A stretch of 64,000 nucleotides of DNA from Lysinibacillus timonensis (GCF_900291985.1 NZ_LT985980.1:1624001-1688000); one strand, 5' to 3'; shown: positions 46,967 through 57,171, counted from the first letter of the stretch. Translations and numbers: made by a program. The notes: generated from the letters alone by a model not told the origin.

Positions 46967-47164
46967 TTAAACGTTCCTTCCTATACCAATATCTTTATAT
47001 AATATACCACATTTGTTGTAATCAATTAGGCTGTAACACTTTAAATAAGTTTCAAGAGGGATATTTAACTTTTGCAATCCATCTAGTCCGGAATAGAAGT
47101 CGCATTAAATACCAATAATTGTATCAATTACTAAATATCTAATTATTCAATTGGAGGTAATTAT

Positions 47165-47488
47165 ATGTTTAACTCGAAATCGTTATCAGCTATAAGTTAT
47201 TTAAGTATTTTTTTTGCTCCGTTTTTACTTCCTATTATCTTATTTTGCGTATCAAAAGAAAGAGAAGTAAAATATCATGCAAAAAGAGCATCCATATCGC
47301 ATCTAATCCCTACTATTCTTGGAGCAATTATTTCCTTCTTTGCACTTATGAGTCTGTTTTCATTTAACGGTACTTTATATGATTCGTCCTTTTATGCAAA
47401 TTTTATGTTTTGGATGTTTCTATATTTTGTTATCTCAATAATTATCGTTATTTGGAACTTAGTTCAGGCAGTTCGTATTTATCGCTAA
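47165..47488 (+). CDS. DUF4870 family membrane protein
   Basis: 107 residues with three to four hydrophobic segments and the family pattern SYLSIFFAPFLLPIILFCVSKEREVKYHAKRA. Function unknown. ATG after GGAGGT; followed by terminator GCCCATTACA/TGTAATGGGC. Confidence 0.78.
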   Translation: MFNSKSLSAISYLSIFFAPFLLPIILFCVSKEREVKYHAKRASISHLIPTILGAIISFFALMSLFSFNGTLYDSSFYANFMFWMFLYFVISIIIVIWNLVQAVRIYR

Positions 47489-47497
47489 AAAATTGAT

Positions 47498-47523
47498 GCC
47501 CATTACATCAAGTTGTAATGGGC
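47498..47523. terminator. Intrinsic terminator between DUF4870 gene and sbcC
   Basis: Perfect 10-bp arms GCCCATTACA/TGTAATGGGC with a 6-nt loop; weak T tract. Confidence 0.6.
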
Positions 47524-47531
47524 TTAGTTGA

Positions 47532-50500
47532 TTATTTAAGGAGAATGGATGTTTTACTGTACCCTTCTTTTCGCTTCTCGACTTGAAGAATTGCAGGCAT
47601 GGCTGCTTTTAGTTCGGCTACATGAGAAATAACACCAATCATCCGGCCAGTTTTCTGTAAGTCTATTAACGTGTCAATTGCTTTCATTAGAGATTCTTCA
47701 TCTAAAGATCCAAAACCTTCATCAATAAACATTGTATCAATTCGTACATTTCCTTGGTAGCTTTGTATTACATCTGCCATCCCCAACGCTAAGCATAACG
47801 AGGCATTAAACTTCTCTCCTCCGGATAATGATTTCACATCTCGGGATTGCCCAGTGTAAGTATCATAAACGTCTAAGCTTAGCCCACTCTGTCTACCATG
47901 GGATTCTTGTCGGTCAGAACATTGTAAATAAAATTGCCCTTTGGATAAATTTTTTAGTCGAATATTTGCTGCTTCTGTAATTTGTTCTAGATAGCCCATT
48001 TGTACATATCGTTCAAAGGAAATTTTTCTATTATTTTGACCGCGTAAAATATTATATAAATCCACGATACGGTAAGAAGAAACTTCAAGTTCTTCAATTT
48101 CAGTTGTAATTTTTATTAATTTGTTTAAATAATCTAAACAGATTTCCTTACAATTATTAGATTCGTTTAAGTTTTGATGAGCTCTTTCGTAGTCTCTCTT
48201 TAACCCATCTAACTCCTCTTCTAATGCTGACAAATCTACCTTTTCTATATTTTGCAACTGTTCTTTCTCTTTATTTACTTGTTCTGTTAATGAATGCAGA
48301 ACATTCATGTAGTTTAAATATTGATCATGTAACTGCCTAACTTCTACTTCTGACCGTTTTGCCTTTAAAAACTCTTCAATCGTTTCAAACCCAGAGCCCA
48401 CAAGAATCTCCATAAATTCACTTTTCAAATTTTTAAATTTTATGGTGGATTCTTCTAATTGTTTCGATGTCATGTTAAGTGTTTCACCATTCGTAAGTAC
48501 TTCTGTTTGAGCTTGTTGATAGCTTTTTTGCGCATGCTCCCAGGCAGCATATAATTGATCCTTAAGACTCACTGCTTGATTTAATGCAAGCTGTAAATCA
48601 TGTCGGGTTTTTAAATTATTAGGAATTGATAAACGTTTTTGTTCTAGAATAGTTTGTTGCTGTATTAATTCACTTTTTTTGTCTCGAACTAGTTGATCTA
48701 ACTGCTTATAATCAAGTTCTAGCTGCTGTTGTTCACTTTCTAATTTTTTAAATTGCTGTTTAAGTTCTGACAGCAATTTATTATCATTTTGTAGTTTAAC
48801 AACCGTTTCCCTAACCTCATTGAATCTTTCAATCATTTCAGTTTGATTATCTAAAGAAACATTGAAGCTTTGAAGTTCCTTATAAATTTCCTCTAGCTGT
48901 GAATTTGCAGTTTTTAAATCAGACTGGCACTCAGCTTTCATTTGTTGTTTTTGATCTAAAATAGCTTTTAATTGTTTCATTTCTTTTTCATCAACAATGT
49001 CACTTAGTTCCCGATGTGTAACATGGTGTTCTCTACTTCCACATACGGGACAAGGAGTTCCTGGGCTTAAGCTGGAAGCTAATAAAGCTGCCTGGTTACT
49101 AAGCCAGTTTGCTTCTGTTTGATCATATACTTGTTTTGCTTTTTCATATAATCTAACGGTATCTTGGAACTGTTCGTTTAATAGTAGAATTTCCTTTTGT
49201 GTTTTATTATAACGTTCTATTGCTTGAACTATTTCTTTTAAATTTGCTTGTTCTACCATTAATAGTGGAAGTTGCTCTAGTGTCAATTCCAATTGTTCAA
49301 TTGAGGCTTCAATCGAAGCTTTATTGTTTTTCTTTTGCAAAATTTTTGTTTCTAAATTATTTACATGTTCTTGTAATTGGTTATTTTGATTGCTAATAGT
49401 GTTTACTCTCTTCACTTGGTTGTCTATTTCTTCGAAGATAGGAATTAGCTTTTCCAATTCATTGACATGCTTAAATGCTTCATCGCGCTTGTCTTGCTTA
49501 TGTTTTTCAATATCGAAATACTTTTTTTGTTCTTCTAGGTTTATTTTTGATATTTCATACTGCTTATTAACTTCTACAAGTTTTGCCCTTTGTTGTTGCA
49601 CTTCTCTTTCAAGCAAAATTAACTGTTTATAAACTGGGTCAATCTGACTTGCCTTTATTGCGATATCATACTCCATTTTCATTTTCTCGAAATACTGTTT
49701 CTTACTTGCTATTTCAAACAGTTTCTTTTGATTTTGTTCGTATGCATCAATACGCTCATTTAATGATTTATGAGCAACATAGTCATTATATTTTTGTTGG
49801 TGCAATTCAAACGCTCTTTTGTAAAGTTCTCTATCTTCAATTATTTTTTGCTCATAAAATTGAAGCTCGTTCTCTAGTGCTGTTTGAATTTGATTGATAT
49901 TAGAATTTTTATCAAGTGTGGTAAATAAAATAGATTCGCGATTAGGTAAAGCACCTGACAGTTGTTCTAAGTAACTATTTTTCATAACCCTTGCTTCAGT
50001 TAACCTTTGTTCAGCATGTTGCTTTTTCTTTTCTAGTTTAAGGGCCATATCTCCATAACGATTTGTTTTAAAAATCTTACGAAGGATTTCTTCTTTATTT
50101 TCAGTTTGTGAAGTAAGAAGCTTGCGAAACTCCCCCTGTGGTAACATCACAATTTGGCTAAATTGGTCATATGTTAAGCCAATTAATTCTTCGATTTTAT
50201 GGTTGATGTCTGTTACCTTTTGACGTTCTACTACAGCTACTTCCTCATTGGTTGGTAAAACCTCATAAAATTCATATTTTTCACCAGTAGCGGTTTTCCT
50301 TCCCTTTTTAACATGACCCATCTGACGTAAGATACGATAGTTTTTTTGTCCAAGTTCAAAAACTAGCTCAACAGATGTGTGAACGTCATCATCTGCAAAA
50401 TCACTTCTCAACATCTTCGTATCTTTTCGATCCGACCCACTACCTTGTCCATATAACGCAAAGCATAATCCATCAAAAATCGTTGTTTTGCCAGCACCTG

Positions 50501-50609
50501 TTGCACCAGATATAACAAAAAGGCGGTTGTCATGAAGCTTAGTAAAGTCAATGACTTCCTCATTTTTATATGGCCCAAACGCACGCATTGTTAACTTAAT
50601 AGGCTTCAT
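47532..50609 (-). CDS. sbcC: DNA repair exonuclease subunit SbcC
   Basis: 1025 residues. SMC-like ATPase of the SbcCD nuclease that opens hairpins and cruciforms. N-terminal MRAFGPYKNEEVIDF and Walker A SGATGAGKTT; two long coiled coils; zinc hook TPCPVCGSREH near the middle; C-terminal signature SLSGGEKFNASLCLALG and Walker B MFIDEGFGSLDEESL. Overlaps sbcD by 4 bp (ATGA coupling). Confidence 0.95.
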   Translation of the reverse strand: MKPIKLTMRAFGPYKNEEVIDFTKLHDNRLFVISGATGAGKTTIFDGLCFALYGQGSGSDRKDTKMLRSDFADDDVHTSVELVFELGQKNYRILRQMGHVKKGRKTATGEKYEFYEVLPTNEEVAVVERQKVTDINHKIEELIGLTYDQFSQIVMLPQGEFRKLLTSQTENKEEILRKIFKTNRYGDMALKLEKKKQHAEQRLTEARVMKNSYLEQLSGALPNRESILFTTLDKNSNINQIQTALENELQFYEQKIIEDRELYKRAFELHQQKYNDYVAHKSLNERIDAYEQNQKKLFEIASKKQYFEKMKMEYDIAIKASQIDPVYKQLILLEREVQQQRAKLVEVNKQYEISKINLEEQKKYFDIEKHKQDKRDEAFKHVNELEKLIPIFEEIDNQVKRVNTISNQNNQLQEHVNNLETKILQKKNNKASIEASIEQLELTLEQLPLLMVEQANLKEIVQAIERYNKTQKEILLLNEQFQDTVRLYEKAKQVYDQTEANWLSNQAALLASSLSPGTPCPVCGSREHHVTHRELSDIVDEKEMKQLKAILDQKQQMKAECQSDLKTANSQLEEIYKELQSFNVSLDNQTEMIERFNEVRETVVKLQNDNKLLSELKQQFKKLESEQQQLELDYKQLDQLVRDKKSELIQQQTILEQKRLSIPNNLKTRHDLQLALNQAVSLKDQLYAAWEHAQKSYQQAQTEVLTNGETLNMTSKQLEESTIKFKNLKSEFMEILVGSGFETIEEFLKAKRSEVEVRQLHDQYLNYMNVLHSLTEQVNKEKEQLQNIEKVDLSALEEELDGLKRDYERAHQNLNESNNCKEICLDYLNKLIKITTEIEELEVSSYRIVDLYNILRGQNNRKISFERYVQMGYLEQITEAANIRLKNLSKGQFYLQCSDRQESHGRQSGLSLDVYDTYTGQSRDVKSLSGGEKFNASLCLALGMADVIQSYQGNVRIDTMFIDEGFGSLDEESLMKAIDTLIDLQKTGRMIGVISHVAELKAAMPAILQVEKRKEGYSKTSILLK

Positions 50610-51781
50610 TTAACCACCACCATCTCTTTACTTTCTCTCTCATCAGCTAACATTTCGTCTAATACTTCTTGGAATAATTGTTGTGTTTCTAGAGAAGGCT
50701 CAGTTCCTGAAATTTCTTTATAAAATGCGTTAAATAAGCTGAAATCATCTAGCTGATTTCTAGATGTAATTTCTTCTGCAGTTAAATTGTTCTGAATACG
50801 AAGTGACTTTCGTTCTACATGCATTGCGTTTGGATACACAGTACGGATTTGTTCCATTGCTGAGACAACTGGTGTAAGATCCGTTAACCGAACAAAGACA
50901 TAATCTTCACTAGCTTCATGTTTTAATATATCTTGCATTGTTCCTTCTACTAGTCTTAAATCTCTTTTTGGTGTAAAGATTCTCTTTGAAACTGTAGCTT
51001 GTCCATTTTTGTCTAAGTCTACTATAAGGAATCCTTTTTCGTGATTCGCTTCTGAGGAAGAGTATTTTAAAGGTGAACCCGAATAACGGATAGTTTCATT
51101 CAATACATAGTGTGCTCTATGTAGGTGGCCCAAAGCTGTATAATGGAAGGGGTTGAAATGCTCTGCACTTACATATTCAGAACCTCCAATTGCAAGTGGT
51201 CGCTCTGATTCGCTCGTATTCTCTTCAGCTTCTCCATGAGGTGTTACAAAAGCATGACCTATAAAGACATGTCTTTTCGTTATATCCATTTTTTCTTCTA
51301 TTGCGTCAATTACTTTCTTCATCGCATCATTGAAGTTCGATATTGAATCATCATTGTATAAATGTTTGACAATTGAAGGTTCCGCAAAAGGAACTAAATA
51401 AAAATGGACCTCTCCAAATTCATCATTTAGTATAATTGGTTGAATATTTTCTTTTAGTTCACCTTCAATAAAAAGCCCGCTTGTTTTTAATAGCTGTTGA
51501 CCAAATCCAACACGTGTTGGACTATCATGGTTTCCTGCAATACTAAGTACAGGGACTTTTTTCTTAAGCACAATATCAGCTAGGACATTATCGAGCAAAT
51601 TAACAGCTTCTACTGGAGGAACTGCGCGATCATATAAATCACCTGCAATGATAACAACATCAGGCTTTTCTTCATCAATCGCTTGTAAAAACTGATTTAG
51701 AACATATTCTTGGTCTTCTGTCATATACACACCTTGTACGAGCTTTCCTAAATGCCAATCTGCAGTATGAAATATTTTCAT
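50606..51781 (-). CDS. sbcD: DNA repair exonuclease subunit SbcD
   Basis: 391 residues. Mre11-type phosphoesterase: KIFHTADWHLGK, IIAGDLYDRAVPPVEAV, SIAGNHDSPTR, HVFIGHAFVTPHG and YTALGHLHRAH are metal-site motifs in order. The ATG at 51781 follows AGGAGGTAAGAGG; the open frame extends 59 codons upstream without a ribosome site and is not counted. Operon with sbcC. Confidence 0.95.
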   Translation of the reverse strand: MKIFHTADWHLGKLVQGVYMTEDQEYVLNQFLQAIDEEKPDVVIIAGDLYDRAVPPVEAVNLLDNVLADIVLKKKVPVLSIAGNHDSPTRVGFGQQLLKTSGLFIEGELKENIQPIILNDEFGEVHFYLVPFAEPSIVKHLYNDDSISNFNDAMKKVIDAIEEKMDITKRHVFIGHAFVTPHGEAEENTSESERPLAIGGSEYVSAEHFNPFHYTALGHLHRAHYVLNETIRYSGSPLKYSSSEANHEKGFLIVDLDKNGQATVSKRIFTPKRDLRLVEGTMQDILKHEASEDYVFVRLTDLTPVVSAMEQIRTVYPNAMHVERKSLRIQNNLTAEEITSRNQLDDFSLFNAFYKEISGTEPSLETQQLFQEVLDEMLADERESKEMVVVK

Positions 51782-51949
51782 CCTCTTACCTCCTGTATTA
51801 TCGTAATGATATTCTATCAATATTTGAGTACAAAAACCACCTTTAACGTACAAATGTTCGCATTTTAATCTAAATAAAATATTACCAACTTTGTAATGTA
51901 ACATTCCATTATAAATATAAAATAAAATTGAGAATGCCTGGGTAAAATA

Positions 51950-51990
51950 AAAACGCAAAAATGCTGTAAAAACAACATTTTTACGTTTTA
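51950..51990 (-). terminator. Intrinsic terminator downstream of ampS
   Basis: AAAACG-AAAAATG and CATTTTT-CGTTTT arms around an 11-nt loop, with T-rich sequence on the minus strand. Confidence 0.65.
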
Positions 51991-52029
51991 GTTTTAATCA
52001 TCAAGGATACCTATCTATCTAGTTCTATT

Positions 52030-53259
52030 TTAAAATGCCCAATTACCATTCCGGAAAATTGGAAGAGTACAGCCATCTGGAAGTATACCGTCAATCTCCA
52101 TTTCAGGACCACCAATCATAAAATCTTCATGAGTTATCGATTTATTTATTCCTAAAGAATCGAATTGGCTTTCTTCTATATTACGGCCACCTTCATAACA
52201 AGTAGGGTACGCTTCACCTATTGCTAAATGATTTGATGCATTTTCATCAAACAACGTATTGTAATATAAAATACCTGAAGTTGAAATTGGTGACTGATGC
52301 GGAACTAATGCCACTTCACCTAAATAGCATGAATTTTCATCAGCTGTAACTAATTCATGTAGGAGATCATTACCAACCTTCGCCTCAGCTTTTACTATTT
52401 TTCCATTTTCAAATGTCAATGTAAATTGATCTATGATGTTCCCTTGATAAACGAGTGGTTTCGTGTTCGTTACATAGCCATTGACACCATATTTAGAGGG
52501 TAAAGTAAATACCTCTTCGGTAGGCATATTTGCAATGAAGGTCGTACCATCAGGTGTTTTACTACTTCCTGTAACCCATAAATGCTTTTCGGGAAGATCA
52601 ATGACTAAATCAGTTCCAGGTGCTCGATAATGTAATTTGGCATATTTCTTTTCATTCAGCATCTTTGCTCTTTCATCTAAATTATTTATATGCTGACGCC
52701 ATTTTTCTACCGCGCTTCCTTCACCAATTCGGACCGTTTTAAAAATTGCCTCCCATAGAGCTGTTTCTTGTTGATTTTCTGGTAAACTTGGAAATACTTT
52801 TGCTGCCCATTTTTTAGACGGAACTGCTATGATGGACCAAGCAATGTCATCATTCATAATTGCTTTCCGATATCTCACTAATGCAGCACCAGATACTTTT
52901 TGATAGGCGGAAATTCTCGATACGGGGATTCCTGCTAATAAATCCGGATCATCAGCATCAATCCAAAGTATGGCCCCTTTTCGATCGATTACTTCATCTC
53001 TTTGAGCAGTAATCCATTTCGGGAACTTATGAAACTCTTCTTCAGCTCCATACTCGTAAAAGGAACGAGTAAAGTTTGGATCACTTAAATTCACTTGGAC
53101 TCGACCTGCACCAGCTTCATACGCTTTTTTTACAACCACTCGTGTAAATTCAAGTGCATCTGTAGAGGTGTTAATTAATAAGTACTGGCCTTTTTGAATG
53201 TTAACTCCCACTTTTACCGCTAGTTCTGCATACTGTTCAAGTTTTTCATTAAAATCCAT
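52030..53259 (-). CDS. ampS: Aminopeptidase AmpS (M29 family)
   Basis: 409 residues, full length. Dinuclear-metal exopeptidase of the AmpS/AmpT group. Typical regions are FNEKLEQYAELAVKVGVNIQKGQ, NMPTEEVFTLP, YLGEVALVPHQSPIS (Glu and His ligands), HLAIGEAYP and ITHEDFMIGGPEMEIDG (His, Asp). Three bp after the helicase gene, so likely cotranscribed. Confidence 0.93.
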   Translation of the reverse strand: MDFNEKLEQYAELAVKVGVNIQKGQYLLINTSTDALEFTRVVVKKAYEAGAGRVQVNLSDPNFTRSFYEYGAEEEFHKFPKWITAQRDEVIDRKGAILWIDADDPDLLAGIPVSRISAYQKVSGAALVRYRKAIMNDDIAWSIIAVPSKKWAAKVFPSLPENQQETALWEAIFKTVRIGEGSAVEKWRQHINNLDERAKMLNEKKYAKLHYRAPGTDLVIDLPEKHLWVTGSSKTPDGTTFIANMPTEEVFTLPSKYGVNGYVTNTKPLVYQGNIIDQFTLTFENGKIVKAEAKVGNDLLHELVTADENSCYLGEVALVPHQSPISTSGILYYNTLFDENASNHLAIGEAYPTCYEGGRNIEESQFDSLGINKSITHEDFMIGGPEMEIDGILPDGCTLPIFRNGNWAF

Positions 53260-53262
53260 ACT

Positions 53263-54405
53263 TTACCCTCGCTTTGAAACTGTTTTTGTATTTCCTTCTA
53301 CGAATTCACCTTTATGCCATACCTTTTGAATTGATTTTACATTAAGTTCTCTAGTTAATTTTTTATATGTTTTTTCGTCCTTGTAGGACAGCAAAGTCAA
53401 AACTTCACCATCCGCTCCCGCGCGCCCTGTTCGACCAGAACGATGAGTATATTGTTCAATTGTATGAGGCACATCTACATGAATAACATGTGTTAATCCT
53501 TCAATATCTAATCCTCGTGCTGCTAAATCTGTTGCGATTAATATACGTGCTTCTCCTTTTCGAAATGAATCTAATGCCTTTTTACGTTCTTCCTTTTTCA
53601 TATCAGCGTGAAGTGTCACGACTTTTGCATCATGGTATTTCAGTTTAGATTCTTTCATAATAACTTGATCAACATTATTACTAAAAGCCAGTCCCCTAAC
53701 CCCTTCAATGTTTGCCAATCTTCTAAGCATATCAGTCTTATCACGTTCATCTACTTTTATAAATGAATGAATTACTTTACCCACTTTGACCATATCTTCG
53801 GGCTTAATTTGAATACTGATTGGTTGGAACATCATTCGACTGGCAACTAGTTTAATTTCATCAGTTATTGTTGCAGAAACAACGACTACTTGTCTGCCAT
53901 ATGCAGCACCTTCAATAAATGACTTTACGATAACACGATAATCGCGGCTTAGTAACTGGTCACACTCATCTAGGACAATCGTTTCAATTTCTTTCAATTT
54001 TAACTTATTCGCTTTTGCTAATTCATTCAATCGCCCAGGAGTCCCCACAACAATTGTTGGCTTTTTCTTGAGCTTTTCAATTTGACGAGCAGAATTTGCC
54101 CCCCCAATTAGTTGTTGGACTGTAATATTTGTTCCAACAATCCATTCACGAATGACTTCTACAATTTGCATTGCTAGTTCTTGTGATGGCGCTACAATTA
54201 ATGCTTGGGTTTGCTTTTTACTTCCATTTACTTTATTTAGAATTGGTAATACGTAAGCAAGGGTTTTCCCAGATCCGGTTGGAGATTCGGCTACGATATC
54301 TTTACCATCTAACATTGCTGGTATCATCTCATCTTGTACTTTCATTGTTGTTTCAAATTTCCACTTACTTTGTAACGTTTCGTTTAATAAATCGATTACT
54401 GACAT
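53263..54405 (-). CDS. DEAD-box RNA helicase (YfmL-like)
   Basis: 380 residues. Motifs: Q-region WKFETTMKVQDEMIPAML, Walker A ESPTGSGKTLAY, GGANSAR, VGTPGRL, Walker B VLDECDQLL (DECD variant of DEAD), SATI, ATDLAARGLDI and HRSGRTGRAG. Lacks long C-terminal extensions, as in B. subtilis YfmL, which acts in 50S ribosome biogenesis; that function is inferred here. Confidence 0.9.
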   Translation of the reverse strand: MSVIDLLNETLQSKWKFETTMKVQDEMIPAMLDGKDIVAESPTGSGKTLAYVLPILNKVNGSKKQTQALIVAPSQELAMQIVEVIREWIVGTNITVQQLIGGANSARQIEKLKKKPTIVVGTPGRLNELAKANKLKLKEIETIVLDECDQLLSRDYRVIVKSFIEGAAYGRQVVVVSATITDEIKLVASRMMFQPISIQIKPEDMVKVGKVIHSFIKVDERDKTDMLRRLANIEGVRGLAFSNNVDQVIMKESKLKYHDAKVVTLHADMKKEERKKALDSFRKGEARILIATDLAARGLDIEGLTHVIHVDVPHTIEQYTHRSGRTGRAGADGEVLTLLSYKDEKTYKKLTRELNVKSIQKVWHKGEFVEGNTKTVSKRG

Positions 54406-54534
54406 AAATATCCCACCTTTAGTTCTTGCGTTTAGTGTACCATATTCTAATTAAATTACACGATTATGGCCGTAAAAAGGAGAATTTTGAGGAATTTATT
54501 TAAAAGTATATTTGATTGGACGTTAACAAAAAAA

Positions 54535-54568
54535 GAGGTCTGTTTCTCTTATAAGACAAACAAACCTC
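54535..54568 (-). terminator. Intrinsic terminator of the D-Asp ligase/racemase operon
   Basis: GAGGTTTGTTTG pairs imperfectly with AAACAGACCTC; TTTTTTTG follows on the minus strand. Confidence 0.75.
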
Positions 54569-54580
54569 ATTCTTTGTAGT

Positions 54581-55309
54581 TTATACTTCTATTTTTTTTA
54601 TTTGCCTATCTTTTAATAATTCATATCCACAGGCTATGATTGCGCTCTCTGCAAGTACTAGTAAAGAGTCAATATAAAGATCACCTAGTCTTAGCTCTTT
54701 ATTTACAATAGATAGTTCTGTACATCCAAGAATAATTTTATCGCATTCTAAGTCTATCATTGCCTGTTCAATCAGTTGCCACTTGTTTTGGCTAACCTCT
54801 TCACCAGCTTTGACGAAATCATAAATGACAGACATGACTTCTTTTTGGACTGCTTCATCTGGTATGACAGGGTGAATACCAACTTCTTCTAATGCAATTT
54901 GGTACACACCAGATGTCAATGTACCATCTGTTGCTAAAATTCCGACACGCTTTGCCCCCAGTCTTGAAGCCCTCCTTGCAGTTTCCTTTATCATATGAAT
55001 GACCGGAACTGGCGAAGAAACTAATAATTCATCATAAAAAGAATGAGCAGTATTGCAAGGAATACAAATAATATCCGCACCAGCAGATGCTAACTTATTA
55101 GCATCTCTAACTAAGTAAGGTATAGGATTCTCCTTTGAATCATCCAAAATATAAGCTGTTCTATCAGGTATCGTTGTATCATTATCAATGATTGTGTGTA
55201 CATGATCCTGATCTTTTGATGCCTTTGTGAGACGAACAATCATTTCGCCAAGAAACATAGTAGCAAGTGGACCTACACCACCGATAATACCTAATACTTT
55301 TCTTTTCAT
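54581..55309 (-). CDS. Aspartate racemase family protein
   Basis: 242 residues. Cofactor-independent Asp/Glu racemase fold: IIGGVGPLATMFLGEMIV, first catalytic Cys in ICIPCNTAHSFYDEL, second in IILGCTELSIV. Next to an ATP-grasp ligase of the D-aspartate ligase type (2-bp gap), it should supply D-Asp for peptidoglycan cross-bridges, as the neighbouring racemase does in Enterococcus faecium. Broad amino-acid racemase activity is an alternative. Confidence 0.87.
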   Translation of the reverse strand: MKRKVLGIIGGVGPLATMFLGEMIVRLTKASKDQDHVHTIIDNDTTIPDRTAYILDDSKENPIPYLVRDANKLASAGADIICIPCNTAHSFYDELLVSSPVPVIHMIKETARRASRLGAKRVGILATDGTLTSGVYQIALEEVGIHPVIPDEAVQKEVMSVIYDFVKAGEEVSQNKWQLIEQAMIDLECDKIILGCTELSIVNKELRLGDLYIDSLLVLAESAIIACGYELLKDRQIKKIEV

Positions 55310-55311
55310 GG

Positions 55312-56532
55312 TTATTCAGCCAAACCTTTTTTATTAAAGTATTTCTTATACTTACGATAATAATTTAAGCTATTTAGCGTTAATTTTATCCAACGTTTGA
55401 AATTCATATCTTTATTATAGAAAAGGGAATTTGTCCATTTCCCTTCACTAATTAATTTTTTCGCTTCTAGTTTTAATTTTGCATTTGAAGCATATTTAAA
55501 TAAAACGCCTTTCGGGATGATCATCCACAAATGCTTATTGTTAGCATATGTCAATTCTTGCTGAATGTTCAACATATGATCATCAGCAACGTACTTCATA
55601 ATATTGTAGCCTGCAGCAGTTACGAAATAGCTGGATCGACCATTTCGCAAATTAATTTCAAATAGCTTATATTCCCCATCACGAGCATCATACTTCATAT
55701 CAAAGTTTGCAAATCCTGTGTAACCGATATCTTCTAGGAAGAAGCGAACTTTATCCATTAACTTTTCATCATATGTAGTAATAATAGCTGCATAACTTCC
55801 AATACCTTCGGGCGAATGTTCTTCTAAAATAGGATTACCTAAGCACATTAATTTCACTTTTCCATCTTTACCCACATACGCATTTAGTACGCGCATATAA
55901 GAATCGTCACCAGGAATGAATTCCTGAACAATCATTGTATCTTGATAAGATGAACTATAGATAGCTTTTAGAATTGCAGATTTTTCTTCAGCATCGTGTG
56001 CAATAAATACCTTCTTTTTCCCTGGAAACTCACATGCCCAATAAGCAACTGAATTAGATGCTTTTAGGATGATTGGATATTCAAAAGGTGGTGTAAAACC
56101 TTCATAATTTTCAGCAGTTACAGTTGTCGTACCTGGATATTTAAAATTATACTTTTCACACATCTTATAGAAATTTTCTTTTAATAGGATCTTATCCATC
56201 AATGATTCATCAATATAAGGGACAGTAAAGTATTGTTGTAGTGCTGTTTTATTTTTTATAATTAGTTTTGCATAGTCATCCCCACATGCAAGAAGTAATA
56301 AATTTTTATCCTTATATTCTTTGGCAACCTTTTCTAAAGCAGGAACGAATACATCCTGTTTGTTTAAATTTGCAATTTCTTTAAAATGAAGAATACTACT
56401 ATTTTGGGTTGCTGTTAAATGAGAACGTCCTAAAACAAGCGGTTTAATTCCATAAGCTTCATAAAAAGCCCGTGCCATTCCGTAAGCGTTCATATCTGAA
56501 CCTAGTAATATCGGTAAAAATGGTTGCTCCAT
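55312..56532 (-). CDS. ATP-grasp D-aspartate ligase (peptidoglycan L-Lys-D-Asp bridge)
   Basis: 406 residues. ATP-grasp carboxylate-amine ligase resembling enterococcal Asl: FLPILLGSDMNAYGMARAFYEAYG, YPIILKASNSVAYW (ATP-binding Lys), TMIVQEFIPGDDSYMRVLNAYVG, YTGFANFDMKYDARDGEYKLFEINLRNGRSSYF (metal-binding Glu and Asn). Adds beta-linked D-Asp to the epsilon-amino group of Lys in UDP-MurNAc-pentapeptide. The racemase partner and the A4alpha L-Lys-D-Asp wall of Lysinibacillus-type bacteria support this. Confidence 0.82.
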   Translation of the reverse strand: MEQPFLPILLGSDMNAYGMARAFYEAYGIKPLVLGRSHLTATQNSSILHFKEIANLNKQDVFVPALEKVAKEYKDKNLLLLACGDDYAKLIIKNKTALQQYFTVPYIDESLMDKILLKENFYKMCEKYNFKYPGTTTVTAENYEGFTPPFEYPIILKASNSVAYWACEFPGKKKVFIAHDAEEKSAILKAIYSSSYQDTMIVQEFIPGDDSYMRVLNAYVGKDGKVKLMCLGNPILEEHSPEGIGSYAAIITTYDEKLMDKVRFFLEDIGYTGFANFDMKYDARDGEYKLFEINLRNGRSSYFVTAAGYNIMKYVADDHMLNIQQELTYANNKHLWMIIPKGVLFKYASNAKLKLEAKKLISEGKWTNSLFYNKDMNFKRWIKLTLNSLNYYRKYKKYFNKKGLAE

Positions 56533-56783
56533 TATTCTCAGCTCACTTTAGTTAAAATTTAGTATTGTAGCTAGTTTAACACAATTTTTATACGTTATTA
56601 AGTATACATACATTTATATTTTCATATACTAAAATCTAAAAAATTAATTACACCAGCAATATCATTTTAGCCAGTGTAAGAATAAGAATCATATTAAGTT
56701 TATATTAAATAAATGTGTCTTTATTTTTCCTGGTGGTATGATTACATTATGAAGTCAATAGTGCTATATACATACGTAAAAAA

Positions 56784-56810
56784 ATACCCTAAGGCCAAAT
56801 CTCAGGGCAT
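56784..56810 (-). terminator. Intrinsic terminator after the 77-residue gene
   Basis: ATGCCCT/AGGGTAT arms around a 13-nt loop, then TTTTTTTAC on the minus strand. Confidence 0.7.
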
Positions 56811-56820
56811 TTAACATTTA

Positions 56821-57054
56821 CTATGAATGTCTCTTTTCTTCAGGTGACTCTTTTCTAAATACTTCTTCTAACAACTCGTCACCTTCAGTTTTAACTCTTT
56901 TATTTAACTCTTGAACAGGAATAGCATCAACTGTTTGCATATCTTCATGCAAATCAAAAAGACTGATGTTATCTGAATTCACCATATCCGGTTTTTCTTG
57001 ATATGGTAAACCTTCAAAAGCTGTTTTTGACTCTGGAATTGTTTCTTTATCCAT
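56821..57054 (-). CDS. Acidic 77-residue protein of unknown function
   Basis: ATG at 57054, 8 nt after GGAG; own terminator. Sequence MDKETIPESKTAFEGLPYQEK, a central DNISLFDLHEDMQ and a charged C-terminus (ELLEEVFRKESPEEKRHS). No membrane segment, no recognised family. It lies just downstream of the gamma-type SASP gene in the same direction with a terminator between, so it might also be sporulation-linked (inference). Confidence 0.6.
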   Translation of the reverse strand: MDKETIPESKTAFEGLPYQEKPDMVNSDNISLFDLHEDMQTVDAIPVQELNKRVKTEGDELLEEVFRKESPEEKRHS

Positions 57055-57137
57055 ACAACACACTCCTTTATTTGTAGTGTGTTATAGGAAAGTCAATTTA
57101 TACACTACATACAAATTAGAAACCCTTCATGTATAAA

Positions 57138-57165
57138 TAAAACGCCCAAAAATGGGCGTTTTATT
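57138..57165 (-). terminator. Intrinsic terminator after the gamma-type SASP gene
   Basis: AAAACGCCCA/TGGGCGTTTT stem with AAAA loop and ATTTAC tail on one side. Confidence 0.8.
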
Positions 57166-57171
57166 TACTAA

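Noticed and set aside
51782..51958. 59-codon N-terminal extension of SbcD
   Set aside because: SbcD proteins begin MKIFHTADWH, the ribosome site AGGAGGT lies just before that ATG, and the upstream residues are unlike any family member.
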